Part shown: piece after piece, positions 1-9,888 of the stretch
Layout of the letters: every line of letters begins with the position of its first letter
Numbering within the stretch: the first letter of the stretch is position 1
NCBI GenBank assembly: GCA_006384855.1
Contig: VCJN01001523.1
Span: forward strand, 1 to 64,000
Origin: Tetraselmis striata
Lineage: Eukaryota; Chlorophyta; Chlorodendrophyceae; Chlorodendrales; Chlorodendraceae
Direction of reading: 5' to 3'
DNA length: 64,000 bases
Notes under the pieces: model-generated
Told to the model about the DNA's origin: nothing
Databases searched by the model: none
The model's input: only the letters and a program-made list of their open reading frames with translations
Made by a program: the position numbers and the translations under genes

Positions 1-191
1 CAAAATGACCGCGTGTACTCGATCAGTACATGGTATGACCTCGCGAGCCGTCCCTACCAGTACAGGTGTGAATTACAAAAAAGACAGTAACAAATCCACC
101 TGCTGCTAAAAGTAGTACTAGAAAAGTAGTACCAGTAGTCGCTTTTGTAATCCAAACCAGTAGTCGCTAGTGCCCTTTGCAGCTAGCTCAT
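1..191. other. Intergenic flank, no gene seen
   Basis: No coding signal. The stretch contains two copies of the octamer TAGTCGCT (136-143 and 161-168) and a hairpin whose right arm belongs to the inverted repeat of the adjacent retroelement (182-195 pairs with 203-216). Confidence 0.6.
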
Positions 192-246
192 GTAACTATT
201 AATTACATGAGCTAGCAGCAGAAGGCGATATCGGAAATCACCAAAA
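192..246. repeat. Left inverted repeat of element 1
   Basis: This matches the reverse complement of 4152-4207. Positions 203-232 are identical. The inner part (AAATCACCAAAA) differs by one base and one indel, and the outer GTAACTAT block is also shared. It sits about 25 bp beyond the stop codon of the nuclease frame. Confidence 0.8.
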
Positions 247-269
247 TAAAAGGCAATCAGAAAGGTCCT

Positions 270-815
270 CTACATCGACTGCGGGGTGGAAGCAGTAACA
301 TGAGAAGACGCAGAGTGGGCACGAGCACACGCATCAGACTTGGCCATCTGCACACCGGCAGAGAGAATGCCGCCCAGGGTACCATGCACGCAAGCCGAGA
401 CCCGCTGCAACAGCCCCCGCCGTGTGCGCGACAGGTGACGGCGGAACTCAGCAGGTTGGCCGGCGACAAAGTTTCGAAGTGCCTGAACGGATTGACCACG
501 AAGAAAGCAAGAGGTCGGGGCGGAAGGACCGCCAGGGAAGTTGCGCACAGCCAACAGCACCGCGAAGATGTAGACCACAGTCAAAGCGGACTTCCCGAGT
601 CGGCCGCGGTCCTCAACCACAAAAGGGTAGTACCGGTGAACACCCTGCACTGGGGCGGAAGACGCCCGGCCCGCTGCCAACTTAGCATGCTCCGCCTCGG
701 TCGCCGCGATTCCCGGGATGCACCAGCGGGGGTCGTTGCTCCAAGTGGGGGTCGTGGAGGACACGCACGCGAAGTCGATCATGTAATCGCACGCTGCCCC
801 TCCCCCACCCCGCCA
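270..815 (-). pseudogene. PD-(D/E)XK restriction-like endonuclease domain of element 1, frameshifted from the RT ORF
   Basis: This frame continues the RT polyprotein after a one-base frame change in a G-rich run (about 800-815). Across the junction the reading would go ...SDLTLAG.. to ..CDYMIDFACV.., then AATEAEHAK and GVHRYYPFVVEDRGRLGK. The order D, then D, then E..AK, together with the conserved YPFVVEDRGRLGK-like block, fits the PD-(D/E)XK nuclease that follows the RT and zinc knuckle in R2-like and many algal retroelements. The visible open part is 270-782, about 170 codons. The end is a TAG at 270. The frameshift suggests inactivation, a sequencing indel or translational frameshifting. 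Sequence alone does not decide among these. Confidence 0.6.
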
Positions 816-3744
816 GCGTCAGGTCCGACGGCCGCGAGCGGTCCGCTGGGCGCAGCCCACTCGTCTCAAGGGTCAAGTCGCCGGCTCCCGAGCGGTCCCG
901 GTCAAGCACCGCCCCCGCATCAATTGCCACAGATGCCCACAGATTCTTCAAAGCGGTATGCATGCGGTGCTTGTAGTTCGCTACGGGGCATATGGGTAGA
1001 TGATCCACGATGAAATCCGTAGCGCTCCGGTTCGAGCCATCCGTAGAGCGAAGCCATAAGGGATCAATACCACACGTTGGGCCAGGGCAAGTGACAAGCG
1101 CGGAACCTCCGCGCGGGCAAAGGCCCAGTACCCGCGCAGCGGCGGCCGCATAAGCAGCATGGGGAATCTTGCGGGCGGACTCGTGATCCGACTGGAAAAG
1201 CGATAGGGAGCCCGGCCCGCACGCGCTGTACAGGCGCAGGGTATCAAGTCGCGAGGCCGCTGCACCAGTACGTTGGAAGCTGAGATCGAGGGCCACGAAG
1301 TCACGCAAGCGAATCGCACGGCTGAGGTGGCGTTGGACAACCATGGTCGTGGGTTGATCATCGGAGGTCGCACCCGAACCCGTACCCGAGGGCGGAGCAG
1401 TAGAACCTGGCAGCGATTCTGGGAGGGAAACAGTGGCTGCTGACGGAGGGTGTGCCACTAATTCGCCCGGCGACGGTATCTTCAGAGCTACAAAAGCGCA
1501 TGTAGTAACGGTATTGGCAGTACTCGTACCACCGATAGGAAGCAATTGCTGCGCAGCAGAGGCGGCCTCACCAGTACCAACTCCAAGAGGAGTGGCCATA
1601 AAAGGAGATGTGGTGACGCGCATTCCTCCGCTAGTGCTCGTACCCGTACGGGTCGTAGTACCAGCTGCTGGATCCGATGCAGCGGTGGTCGTAGCATTAC
1701 TGACCGTAAGTAACTCGAAGATCTCGTGGGCGTGCCCATACGCCGCGCGTGCGCGCCGCACATCTTCTTGCGGTAACGTGGTTAGGGCCCGTACAGTCTC
1801 GTACACGCGGCGCGTCTCACGCGCCCATGGCAAAGCACTCGTAGCCACGGACGACACCTCGGCGCGGACCGCCTCGTACAAGGGGCCAAGGGCGGGCCCG
1901 TACTCCCGTACCAGCTTTGGCAGGACAACCGATTGCGCGGAATAAAACGCCGCAGGGGCCTCGGACTGCAGCAAGGCAAGATTCAGACCGCCAAAATCCG
2001 CGGGCATACTCATCTGAACGATTGCAGCCTCCATGCGCGGTGTAGACTGGTCGCAAGCGTCCAGGCCAAGCAGCGAAAACGCAGCCGAAATGTTGGCGGC
2101 GTCCACGGCCTCCAAGAAAGGGTCCAGCTCCGACGGCGGCATCATGCGGCTGAGGAAGCCAGTCTGCCGCACCGCGCATACGACCAGCAACCGCATGGCC
2201 CCATGGTGGCAGCCGTATCCCGACGTACCAAAGGAGGCGATGCGCTCCAACAGTGTGGCGTGGGCCTCCCGGCGCCGCCCCAACGCGCCGGTCATCCACT
2301 CGGGGTAATGGCTAATAGGAGCACCCAGGTACACGGCGCCATCCTGGACAGGATCATCGGCCGGGGTCCGAAATCCTCCCGGGGCCAACTTCTCCCGTAC
2401 TGTCCGCAACTCGGACTCGCTGTCGCCGGGGTGACGAACGTACCGCGTCTTACTGTCATGTACCACCAGTCCGACTTTGGAAAGCTCCGTGCAGTACTCG
2501 TCGAAAACGCGCGGAACGTGGGCCGCGGCAGTGGCCGCGCCGCAATCATCCGCAAAACTCTGGCAAAAAGTATCAGCGGCGGTACGAGCCACAACCGCTT
2601 GCACTGGGCCCGCGATAGCGAGGCAGAAGTATAGCGGGGCCAGGACATCACCCTGGCGTACACCCGTACGAGACTGTAGGGTGGCGCGCAAAGTACCGGG
2701 ATCATCCGTCGCGTAGTAGTACAGGTCGGGGCGATCGTACAACATCTGGAAAAAAGGGATCAGGCCATGTAGCCGCGGGTGCTGAAGCAAGCCGTAAAGT
2801 ATCGCACCCCGGGATACCTCATTGAAGGCATTCCGAATATCCAGGAGTAGTAGTCCTTTCCCACCAGTACCACGCCCGCCGAAAAGTTGCAGCGCCACCC
2901 GCATGCTCATATACGCCGTCTCACAGCCAGCTCCCGATTGAAAGCTGCGCTGCACCGGGCCCATGACCTCCCGCGCATCCGCACCCACTTGCCCCAGAGC
3001 GTGGGCGGAGGCCAGGCGCACCAGCACGGAGCCGACGCCGAGCGGGCGTACTCGCAGCGGCTCGCCGCTCTTTTCCCGCTCCTCGCGCGCGGCGGGGTCG
3101 TCCTTGTGGAGCGCAAAGACGGAGCCACTCGCCAAGAAAGCCGCAGTGCGCGAGTGGCACCGCCCCGCCAGGCGGCGGTTCACCCACAGGCGCCATGAAG
3201 GTACGTCTAGGTCCCTGATGTGCTCCCAACGCCACCAGTCCACATGCCCTGCGGAAAGGCGGGGTGCACGACGCAGAACCCGCCGCTGGTCCTCCCCCCA
3301 CCGCATAACCTCATCATTGTCGCCCCACGACGGCGGCGCCCGTTGCAGGTCCGGCGGTTCTTCGGGGGGAGAGTACTCCGGGCTGGTGGCAGCGGGAGGC
3401 GGATGGAGGGCATCGAGGGCAGGGAGCGCCGCAGCGGCGTCAGACACCATGCCGAGGTCAGCAGTGTCCCGCGCCTGGCGAGCGCGGCGCAGCTCCTGCA
3501 CAGCGGTGAGTTTCGCCGCCCGGCGGTGAGCATCCACCACCGCCGGCGGCACCCCATCAGCCGCAGCATCGGCGCCCCCTTCCGCAGCCTCAGCAGCAGC
3601 CGCCCGCGCCCTCGCAGATCGCCGGCGCTTCCGTCGGCGGGAACTCCGCGATGTGGTCGTCGGCAGCTCACCCGCCTCCATCTGGTAATTATGTAACTCG
3701 CTGCCATCCCGCGATTCGCGCCACAGTTGCTGCATCCCGCACAC
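682..3744 (-). CDS. Reverse transcriptase of element 1
   Basis: A 1020-codon open frame. The finger and palm motifs are complete. Motif A is LLLLDIRNAFNEVSR with the first catalytic Asp, motif B is TGVRQGDVLAPLYFCLA, and motif C is SFADD with the Asp pair. Near the C-terminus a zinc knuckle is visible (CPGPTC..., then DHLPIC and KHRMH). After it, RPSDLTL starts a nuclease domain, and the frame then runs out of register and ends in unrelated sequence. The N-terminal 150 residues are Ala/Arg-rich and low complexity. A Thr/Ser/Gly-rich linker lies between the RT and the zinc knuckle. The RT resembles the widespread algal RT plus restriction-like-endonuclease family without an APE domain. The role is reverse transcription of its own RNA. 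The start at 3744 is the first Met of the frame and is not proven. Confidence 0.85.
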   Translation of the reverse strand: MCGMQQLWRESRDGSELHNYQMEAGELPTTTSRSSRRRKRRRSARARAAAAEAAEGGADAAADGVPPAVVDAHRRAAKLTAVQELRRARQARDTADLGMVSDAAAALPALDALHPPPAATSPEYSPPEEPPDLQRAPPSWGDNDEVMRWGEDQRRVLRRAPRLSAGHVDWWRWEHIRDLDVPSWRLWVNRRLAGRCHSRTAAFLASGSVFALHKDDPAAREEREKSGEPLRVRPLGVGSVLVRLASAHALGQVGADAREVMGPVQRSFQSGAGCETAYMSMRVALQLFGGRGTGGKGLLLLDIRNAFNEVSRGAILYGLLQHPRLHGLIPFFQMLYDRPDLYYYATDDPGTLRATLQSRTGVRQGDVLAPLYFCLAIAGPVQAVVARTAADTFCQSFADDCGAATAAAHVPRVFDEYCTELSKVGLVVHDSKTRYVRHPGDSESELRTVREKLAPGGFRTPADDPVQDGAVYLGAPISHYPEWMTGALGRRREAHATLLERIASFGTSGYGCHHGAMRLLVVCAVRQTGFLSRMMPPSELDPFLEAVDAANISAAFSLLGLDACDQSTPRMEAAIVQMSMPADFGGLNLALLQSEAPAAFYSAQSVVLPKLVREYGPALGPLYEAVRAEVSSVATSALPWARETRRVYETVRALTTLPQEDVRRARAAYGHAHEIFELLTVSNATTTAASDPAAGTTTRTGTSTSGGMRVTTSPFMATPLGVGTGEAASAAQQLLPIGGTSTANTVTTCAFVALKIPSPGELVAHPPSAATVSLPESLPGSTAPPSGTGSGATSDDQPTTMVVQRHLSRAIRLRDFVALDLSFQRTGAAASRLDTLRLYSACGPGSLSLFQSDHESARKIPHAAYAAAAARVLGLCPRGGSALVTCPGPTCGIDPLWLRSTDGSNRSATDFIVDHLPICPVANYKHRMHTALKNLWASVAIDAGAVLDRDRSGAGDLTLETSGLRPADRSRPSDLTLAGWGRGSVRLHDRLRVRVLHDPHLEQRPPLVHPGNRGDRGGAC

Positions 3745-4151
3745 CGAGAAGCCATGTAACTATTAGTAGTCGCTGCTACTACCCGTAGCTGGCGAGTACA
3801 TTATTATGCTATTTCTGGTACCGGGTAATCCTTACCGCGGTCGGGGGCTATCTTGCCTGCGGAGCGGGTCCATGTCTCCTGGATGCACCTCGTGGCGTTC
3901 TGCCCTGTCCTGGCCTGGCCTGGCCTGTACGAGCGACTACATTATAATACTACTACAAGTAAGTGTTATACCACTACAGTAGTACTGGCGGCATCGCGGC
4001 TATAGCAAGTACTGTCGCGCTATTGTTAATGTAACATTTCTGGTTACAGGGAGAGCGTCCGGAGAATGCACGCAAAGTACTATTGTTAATGTCGAGCACT
4101 GTACGAGTATGCATGGGTAATGATGCTGGGTTCGGTTACTTAGCGACTTTT
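3745..4151 (-). other. 5' leader of element 1, no ORF
   Basis: A non-coding segment between the RT start and the right inverted repeat. It contains a short internal direct repeat (CTATTGTTAATGT near 4020 and 4081), GGCCT repeats near 3910, and TAGTCGCT at 3767 with AGCGACT at 4142. It is presumably the element's promoter and leader. No TATA box is convincing. Confidence 0.4.
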
Positions 4152-4207
4152 TTTGGTGATTTTCTGATATCGCCTTCTGCTGCTAGCTCATGTAAATATA
4201 TAGTTAC
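4152..4207. repeat. Right inverted repeat of element 1
   Basis: Reverse complement of 192-246 (see left repeat). It is followed directly by an inverted TAGTCGCTA (4209-4217). I found no target-site duplication outside the pair. Confidence 0.8.
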
Positions 4208-4262
4208 TTAGCGACTAGTAGTACCCACTATAGTTCGAGGTACGACAGTAGGTGAATTTGTT

Positions 4263-4673
4263 ATGATACCTACGCTAGCGGCAGGCTTGAGCATACATAC
4301 TAAACCGTGTCTGGCGGGCAAGCGCAATGCTAGTTGCCATGCATGCTGGATGAGGAAGTCCCGAGTGTACAACTTGATGTATGTTGCCGACTGCAAGGAT
4401 CGTAACAGTGAGTGCTTCCTTTCCGCGGGTCCTAGTAATGGGTATTTGACTTCAATCGGCAACATACACTAACTTTCATTGTGTCCCCAAATTGATTTAG
4501 GGAAGCACGCATCAATTTCCTCCTCCCGCCGAGCGTGGCTTCAATTGTTTCCGCATGTGAAGATTCCGAAGGCCAAGCGTTTCACCAAATGCAACTTGTT
4601 TGCCACTTTGCTCAACGACCACCGCTTCAATGCAGACGAGAAGAAGTGCGTTTTGGACATGTTGACAATATAA
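4263..4673 (+). pseudogene. Transposase-like protein fragment
   Basis: Two short open frames lie in tandem, 4263-4472 and 4479-4673, separated by a stop. The second contains RRAWLQLFPHVKIPKAKRF followed by TKCNLFATLLND. This resembles a segment (W..xFPHVxIPxxxRFxKCxxCxxL) that I associate with transposase-like ORFs abundant in volvocine algae. The usual second Cys reads as Phe here. Neither the N-terminal part nor a catalytic core is present, so this is a fragment. The assignment rests on motif memory and is tentative. Confidence 0.35.
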
Positions 4674-5216
4674 TGATAGACAGTGGTGTTGTACGTACGT
4701 ATCTGTAGGGGCCTTTGTGGGGGGCGGGAGGGGGGGTGCGAGTGTTGGCTACTCGTGCCCATTAGACAATGCGATTTGAGCACTGTAACAATTAGACACT
4801 TCAAGTATTTCCCCTCGCACGCTTGCCCCACGATCATACGACGTCAAACGCAATGAATTGATGGGGTGGCGCGCGTCCTGACTTAGGTTTTTCCTCGCAT
4901 CCGCTCTGCGCATGCCCAATTTTGCACGTTTTGCGCGGGTAAATAGTGAAATCGAGTGCAACCAAGGGGATTTTGTGCAATTGTGCCTCCAAAACATGCG
5001 TTTTGAGAATTTCGTGCAAAATGGCTCAAAAAAAGGCAACTTTCACAAGTGAACAACATAGCACTTTAAATGAACGAATGTTCTACTGCTTCTGGGCTGC
5101 CATGGTCAGTTTAAGCCAGCTCCGGTTATCAGTTCCGCCAGAACCGAATTTATCGCCCGTATTGTGCACGTACGGTAGTAAGTAAGGGTTACATACTTGG
5201 CTTACATACTATGGTG
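4674..5216. other. No gene seen
   Basis: Non-coding. There is a G-rich run at 4718-4736. The short ORFs on both strands lack recognisable domains. Confidence 0.5.
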
Positions 5217-5625
5217 CCACGGACTGGTAATGGGAAAATTTTCCAGCTATGGCGTCGGGCCCTCCCTCACATCGCCTTTTTTGTTGCACCTGTATCGCAC
5301 TCCCGAAATGCTTTGCCCCGCGGGTTGGAGCTTGCCCCAAGTCGCATTACTCGAATGGGCCGACGCCCAAACGGGTAGGGCGGACCTTTCGTGGTCGGGT
5401 ATTTTGATGGCAGTGCTTTAGACGGTGATCCAAAATTGTTGGAAATTCTGTCACTGGCCTTCAATTAGTCTTGCGGAATGCTTCGGCAATTTGCTGCTTG
5501 TTGACTATAACGGAGTGTCGCCTACCCATGGCTTTCCGTAACTGGATGGCTGCCAAAACGGCCGTCGTAGAGACGCTGCAAGGGTTTCACTGGTGCCAGT
5601 CCTGTGCCGGGGGCGAAAAAAAGAT
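5217..5625 (+). mobile_element. 5'-truncated LINE 3' end, copy A
   Basis: About 400 bp closely matching the reverse complement of 35098-35520. It keeps the last 50 or so codons of the LINE ORF (GNGKIFQLWRRALPH ... RITRMGRRPNG, stop at 5419-5421), the 3' UTR, and an A-rich end (GGGGGCGAAAAAAA near 5610-5622). Orientation is opposite to the 35-kb copy. No certain target-site duplication was found. Confidence 0.8.
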
Positions 5626-6120
5626 TAAGTACTACAGGCGTTATAATTGATGAACGGGTGTATCTTAATCCGTGCGCAGGCTGTACGCTACATGTCGCCA
5701 AACGGATTGCTGCCATGTGGGCATATATCCTCATCTTCCCTCGAACTAGCCGCCCCAGTAGTCGCAGAATGAAAAATGCGACGATGGCTTATTGTGGACC
5801 TGTGCGCCTCTAAATCTAGCAGTGGTGAAATGCTACATCTTGCCAGATGTAAATTAAGGCAATGCATCGCATGCAGCCACGCGGTGTACACCTAGGGCTA
5901 TCTAGGGTATTTCTATGCCCTACTCTGAAAACATGCGGGGTGATGTTGCGGCTTTCTCGCGTCGCGAGCCCATGGCCGCGCTTGGCGTATGTGCTTAAAA
6001 AATCAGCGATACCCGCCCGCTAGTGCGCGCCGGAAAAACAGAAACTGCCTGTCAGCAATAAAATGCGCAAAAATCGCAATACAAGCGCGCAGTACATAGG
6101 TCACAGTGTGGCTGTAAAGT
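5626..6120. other. No gene seen
   Basis: Non-coding, with no strong repeat. TAGTCGC occurs near 5759. Confidence 0.5.
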
Positions 6121-6200
6121 GTGTGCGCGATACTGAGTCGCACCCGCGCCCACCAAGTCCGCTTCACCGGTAAGTGGTTCGCGCGCGGCGGGCCCGCCTC

Positions 6201-6720
6201 TGTGAGGGAATACGCGCGTGGTGGTGAGAGGCAGTGCTATTCCACTGTGGTGGTGGTTGAGTATGATCTGATTACAAGCCGTCAGGCGCTGTGCCTGATA
6301 TATCAGGCGGCGCGATGCGGCCGGCAGGGCGCGGAAGTTGCCCGTAGTCATCTGACGGGCTACCCTGTACGCGCCTATTGTGCTATGGTGATTAGGGCTA
6401 GTGAGGGTATAGGATATATCCTCACAGCCTCACTGCTAGGAAATGTGCCGATGGCGAATCGAACTTGCGCACATGCGTGCGCGTACAAAGAGCGTCGCTT
6501 AAACGCTCAGTGTGAGGGAATGCGCTTATGGTGGCGAGAGTCTGTGCTACTCCGGGGTTGTGAGTATTATGATTACAGTCGGCGTGGCGCCGTGCTGATA
6601 CATCAGCAGGCGCAGTGGGGCCGACAGGGCGCGGGCGCAGCCCGACATCGGGCGCGCGCTGCGCGCCTTCACATGGTAATGGTAATCTAGGGTTAGTGAG
6701 GGTATAGGATATATCCTCAC
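6201..6720. repeat. Diverged tandem duplication, two units of about 310 bp
   Basis: Unit 1 starts TGTGAGGGAATACGCG at 6201 and unit 2 starts TGTGAGGGAATGCGC at 6511. Internal blocks align with substitutions and indels. Each unit ends in the same 25-bp sequence, GTGAGG GTATA GGATATATCC TCAC (6401-6425 and 6696-6720), which can fold into a hairpin. An open frame (6121-6690) crosses both units and repeats its own residues, but nothing recognisable is encoded. It may be a non-autonomous element or a local duplication. Confidence 0.65.
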
Positions 6721-6955
6721 ACTCAGGCCGCTACCGGAAAGTAACACTGGCGTTTTGTTACTTTCCCTTGTTTTATATACTGTACCCAGTACGGCCAAAC
6801 GGCTAAATGGCTTGCTGTACCGCGTGGGGCACCGATTTGAAGTTGAGCTGTTAAAAACCCTTTCATTACTTTTGATGCCTATAGTATTTGTTAATTACAA
6901 CACACCATCCATCAGCTCTGGCCCCAAACCATTACTGAACAAGCACTTTCAAACT

Positions 6956-8965
6956 TCAGGTGCACATGCGGCCCGGCGTCGTGATGGCGTGCATGTCACC
7001 GGATAGTATGGCTTTGCACCATGTGGCCTTACTGGACACAGCCTGCAGCAGCTGCGCTTCCTCGGAGGCTGCATGTGCCCCGGGCCGCGCAGCTGCCAGC
7101 AAGCCAGCAATGGCGGTGGCTCTGAAGTCCATGTCCAGCACCAGAAGCTCAGCGCTGTGTACCTCCACCTCGTGCAGCATGGCTGCCCAGACCGTGTCCT
7201 CTGGCGGTTCGCCATTGGTGGCATACTTGGTCCAGTGCTTGGAGTCTTTGCCCCTGCCCGCTGCCTGAAGGCTGACCTCCAGATCAGCGCTGCTCCTCCA
7301 GCTGCTCCACTCCACAATCCCCTCTGTGGCCCTGAGAACCGTCATCGGGAACAGTGTGTGCTTTGCAACGGCCTGGACCTCGGGGTGGTGCAGGAACGAG
7401 GTGGGGCGCCAGTCAAGAGGCAGGCTGTCAAAGTCCAGGATCTGGACGGCGGACGCGCTCGCGGTCTTGATGAAGAGCGGCGGCAGGATGAGGGTGCGGT
7501 TTGTTGCCACCGCTGCAGCGGTGAGGAATGTCAGCCAGGCGCGCTCGATCAGCCCATTTCGGTTGTACTCCCAGTTGGACACCGAGGAGCTGATCCAGCC
7601 GTCCAGCGCTAGGTACTTGCGGCGCCCGTCGTAGTAGTGGTCGTCGCCCACCCAGAACCCAAGCTCCTTCGCCACAATCTGCTTCCGCCGTGCGTCTGTC
7701 AGCGGGGCCGAGGTGAGCACGTGCACCGCCAGAGTGTTGGTGGCCATCCCAAAGGCTACGGAGCAGGCAACGGCGTCGGAGGGCAGGACGCGGACTGTGA
7801 GGCCAAAGTTCTGGTACTCGGAAAACACCTCCTGCTCGCCCTTGCCACATTTGGCAGGGTACTGGAACACCTCCTGCGGGACTGGCCTCGGGTAGGGCCT
7901 CTGGAAGGTCTGGCCGTGCACCAGGCACCGCATCACGTCCTGGTCAAACAGCTCCGGGTGAGCCTCCAAGGTGGCGGTAGCGGCGCGGAACAGCTGGGCG
8001 ACGCCGCGCTCGGGGCGCGCGTACCACAGCCCGATGTTAATGGCGCCTGGGTTATTCAGGTGGCTGGGCAGGAAGAGGTCCACCGAGGGGTCGGCGAACA
8101 TGTGCAGCAGCGGGGCCAGCATCCACACATCCGACTCAAAGAGTAGCACGTCGTGGCCGAGGTCCAGCAGCATCGCGCTACCGAGGAACTTGGAGTACTC
8201 TACCCGTGCCTTCACTGTGGTACCGCCCTCACTCGCCGGCAGCCGCACCGCGCGGCGGCCCTGCAGGCACGTAGCCGTCCAGCCAGCCTCGTCCATCGCG
8301 ATGAACAGCGGCGCAGACAGCCTCACCTTGCGCATCATCGCCTCGATCTCGCCCGCCATTGCGGAGTACGCCGTGTCCATCAGCGTGAACGGTAAGACAT
8401 CCTTGCCACCCTGCGGTGCCCCAGCTGCGCCCACCACCGCATCTATCTGCTCCTTCAGGGACATGCCCTCCAGCTGGGCGCACCGCTCAGCTACGCCCTC
8501 ATCCACCGCTCCGTGGTTCCACAACTGAGCAGCCGCTGCGGTAGCGTTGAACAGCTCCACCCGGTGCGCAGCTTCTGCCAGCAGGGGGGCGGCCTGCGCC
8601 CACCGCTCGGGCTGCTTCGGGGGTGGGTCTGCGCCATCATGGGGGACTACATTCAGCAGCGCGTGCCACCGCGGGTCCATGTGCCGGCAGCTGCTGTCGT
8701 AGGGCAGGCACGCCGCCCCTGGAAAGAAGTACTTGTCGTTGCCAGTGCTGTGGGACTGGTGCTCGTGGTGCTTGGCATTGGTGTCTTCCACTAAGACCCG
8801 TGCTTGTGCATGATAAGGCTGATGCGCGCCCGCAAACAGCAGCAGCAGCAGCAGCGAGCTTCGCACTGCGCCAGGACGCCACACAGCTTCAGGTAAGCGA
8901 GGTGCGCAATGAGCTCCGGCATGCATACAACAACGTGTACAATAGTGGCATCTACATGAGTACAA
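6956..8965 (-). CDS. GT77-like nucleotide-diphospho-sugar transferase, type II membrane protein
   Basis: A single open frame of 669 residues. A hydrophobic segment (about 36-48, with a poly-Leu run) follows a short Arg-containing N-terminus, as in Golgi type II glycosyltransferases. The middle part (about 190-410) matches the nucleotide-diphospho-sugar transferase (GT77, RRA/XGT-like) fold: YSKFLGSAMLLDLGHDVLLFESDVWML with the metal-binding acidic motif ESDVW at 277-281, then a LPSHLNNPGAINIGLWYARP block. The C-terminal third carries WEYNRNGLIERAWLTFL and NRTLILPPLF, resembling glycosyltransferase segments that accompany this domain in algae. The likely role is glycosylation of cell-wall or secreted Hyp-rich glycoproteins in the Golgi. 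Acceptor and sugar are not known. A TGTAA poly(A) signal on the minus strand lies near 6895. The Met at 8965 is the first in frame. Met-14 is an alternative. Confidence 0.75.
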   Translation of the reverse strand: MYSCRCHYCTRCCMHAGAHCAPRLPEAVWRPGAVRSSLLLLLLFAGAHQPYHAQARVLVEDTNAKHHEHQSHSTGNDKYFFPGAACLPYDSSCRHMDPRWHALLNVVPHDGADPPPKQPERWAQAAPLLAEAAHRVELFNATAAAAQLWNHGAVDEGVAERCAQLEGMSLKEQIDAVVGAAGAPQGGKDVLPFTLMDTAYSAMAGEIEAMMRKVRLSAPLFIAMDEAGWTATCLQGRRAVRLPASEGGTTVKARVEYSKFLGSAMLLDLGHDVLLFESDVWMLAPLLHMFADPSVDLFLPSHLNNPGAINIGLWYARPERGVAQLFRAATATLEAHPELFDQDVMRCLVHGQTFQRPYPRPVPQEVFQYPAKCGKGEQEVFSEYQNFGLTVRVLPSDAVACSVAFGMATNTLAVHVLTSAPLTDARRKQIVAKELGFWVGDDHYYDGRRKYLALDGWISSSVSNWEYNRNGLIERAWLTFLTAAAVATNRTLILPPLFIKTASASAVQILDFDSLPLDWRPTSFLHHPEVQAVAKHTLFPMTVLRATEGIVEWSSWRSSADLEVSLQAAGRGKDSKHWTKYATNGEPPEDTVWAAMLHEVEVHSAELLVLDMDFRATAIAGLLAAARPGAHAASEEAQLLQAVSSKATWCKAILSGDMHAITTPGRMCT

Positions 8966-9888
8966 CTAGTCACATGGCTATGACTAGGTCTCGCACCAGG
9001 GTACAAGCAGGGGGCTTAGCAATGCCCTTTGTCAGCTACCTGCACCGCTATGGTATGTAAGCTCTCTTTTTGTTTCTCCCTCCTTCCCTTCCCTCCCGCG
9101 CGCCTTGAACAGTCGCAGTCGGTACTCGTTGCAAGCTTGCGGCTCGCGGATAAAATTGCAGCACATCTGTGTACTGGCTCGACGCCGACGTCTCGCACCC
9201 TCGCGAGTCGCGACATTCCCGTAATTAAATAGTAGGCGCTATATAAACCCTCAGTCGTTGGACTCGGAGTACTTCATATATACGCGTGATCGTCCGTCCA
9301 GCGCAGCCGGCGGAGGGCGCCGGGCAGATAATAACGCGCATTTGTACCCACTTACTCAGCCATACCTAGTATTACCTACCCTTCAGCGAGCCAGCAACAG
9401 CACAGTCGCGATATATAATGCCGTCATCCCCGTCGCGGCGGGCTAACTACGCCCGAGAAGCAGCAGCGGCAACGTTGCTCACCTTGACAGCGGACGCAGG
9501 TCATCTGTCCCCCAACTTACTCGCGTTGATGCGCTTCCTCGGTGTATTATACGGCGGCAGACCCACACCGGGGTCACACTTGGTCTGAGCGACTTTGCCT
9601 GGTGCGAATTAACTATGAGAATTTCGTGGCTCGCCGGTGGCGTGTGACAACGAGGGGCAGCGAGTGCGGTTGACGTGCAGATCGTCACTCAGGCATGTCA
9701 GACACCGCCCGCCGGCGCGCCTTGCGGAGGGCGGGAGAAATTGGGCGGGAGAAATACCCTGTATAGTATTATTGGGCGGGAGCAATTCGCGCGGCGGGGA
9801 GCGACTGCATCATAATATCCCCGTACATAAAAGGATTGTTAAACAAAGAATAGCGGCTTCGCCGCGATGAGAAAATGAGGCGGGGCCT

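Larger units (their letters stand above)
192..4207 (-). mobile_element. RT plus restriction-like-endonuclease element bounded by inverted repeats (element 1)
   Basis: The element reads on the minus strand. The sequence at 192-246 is repeated in inverted orientation at 4152-4207. A 30-bp core, beginning TTACATGAGCTAGCAGCAGA at 203, is identical, with a few mismatches or indels outside it. Between the repeats lies one long reverse-transcriptase frame continued by a nuclease frame, with a leader of about 400 bp on the 5' side and only about 25 bp between the stop codon and the repeat on the 3' side. TAGTCGCTA lies outside both repeats, also inverted (161-169 and 4209-4217). No APE endonuclease, RNase H or long terminal repeat is visible. 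Inverted termini are unusual for an RT element, so it may be a novel retroelement type or an RT unit captured by a DNA transposon. Confidence 0.7.

Noticed and set aside
6121..6690. 189-codon ORF across the tandem duplication
   Set aside because: Its internal repetition follows the DNA duplication. No family or codon signal distinguishes it from chance.
7073..8528. Plus-strand ORFs of about 180 codons opposite the GT77-like gene
   Set aside because: Antisense shadows of a conserved coding frame, with no domain.
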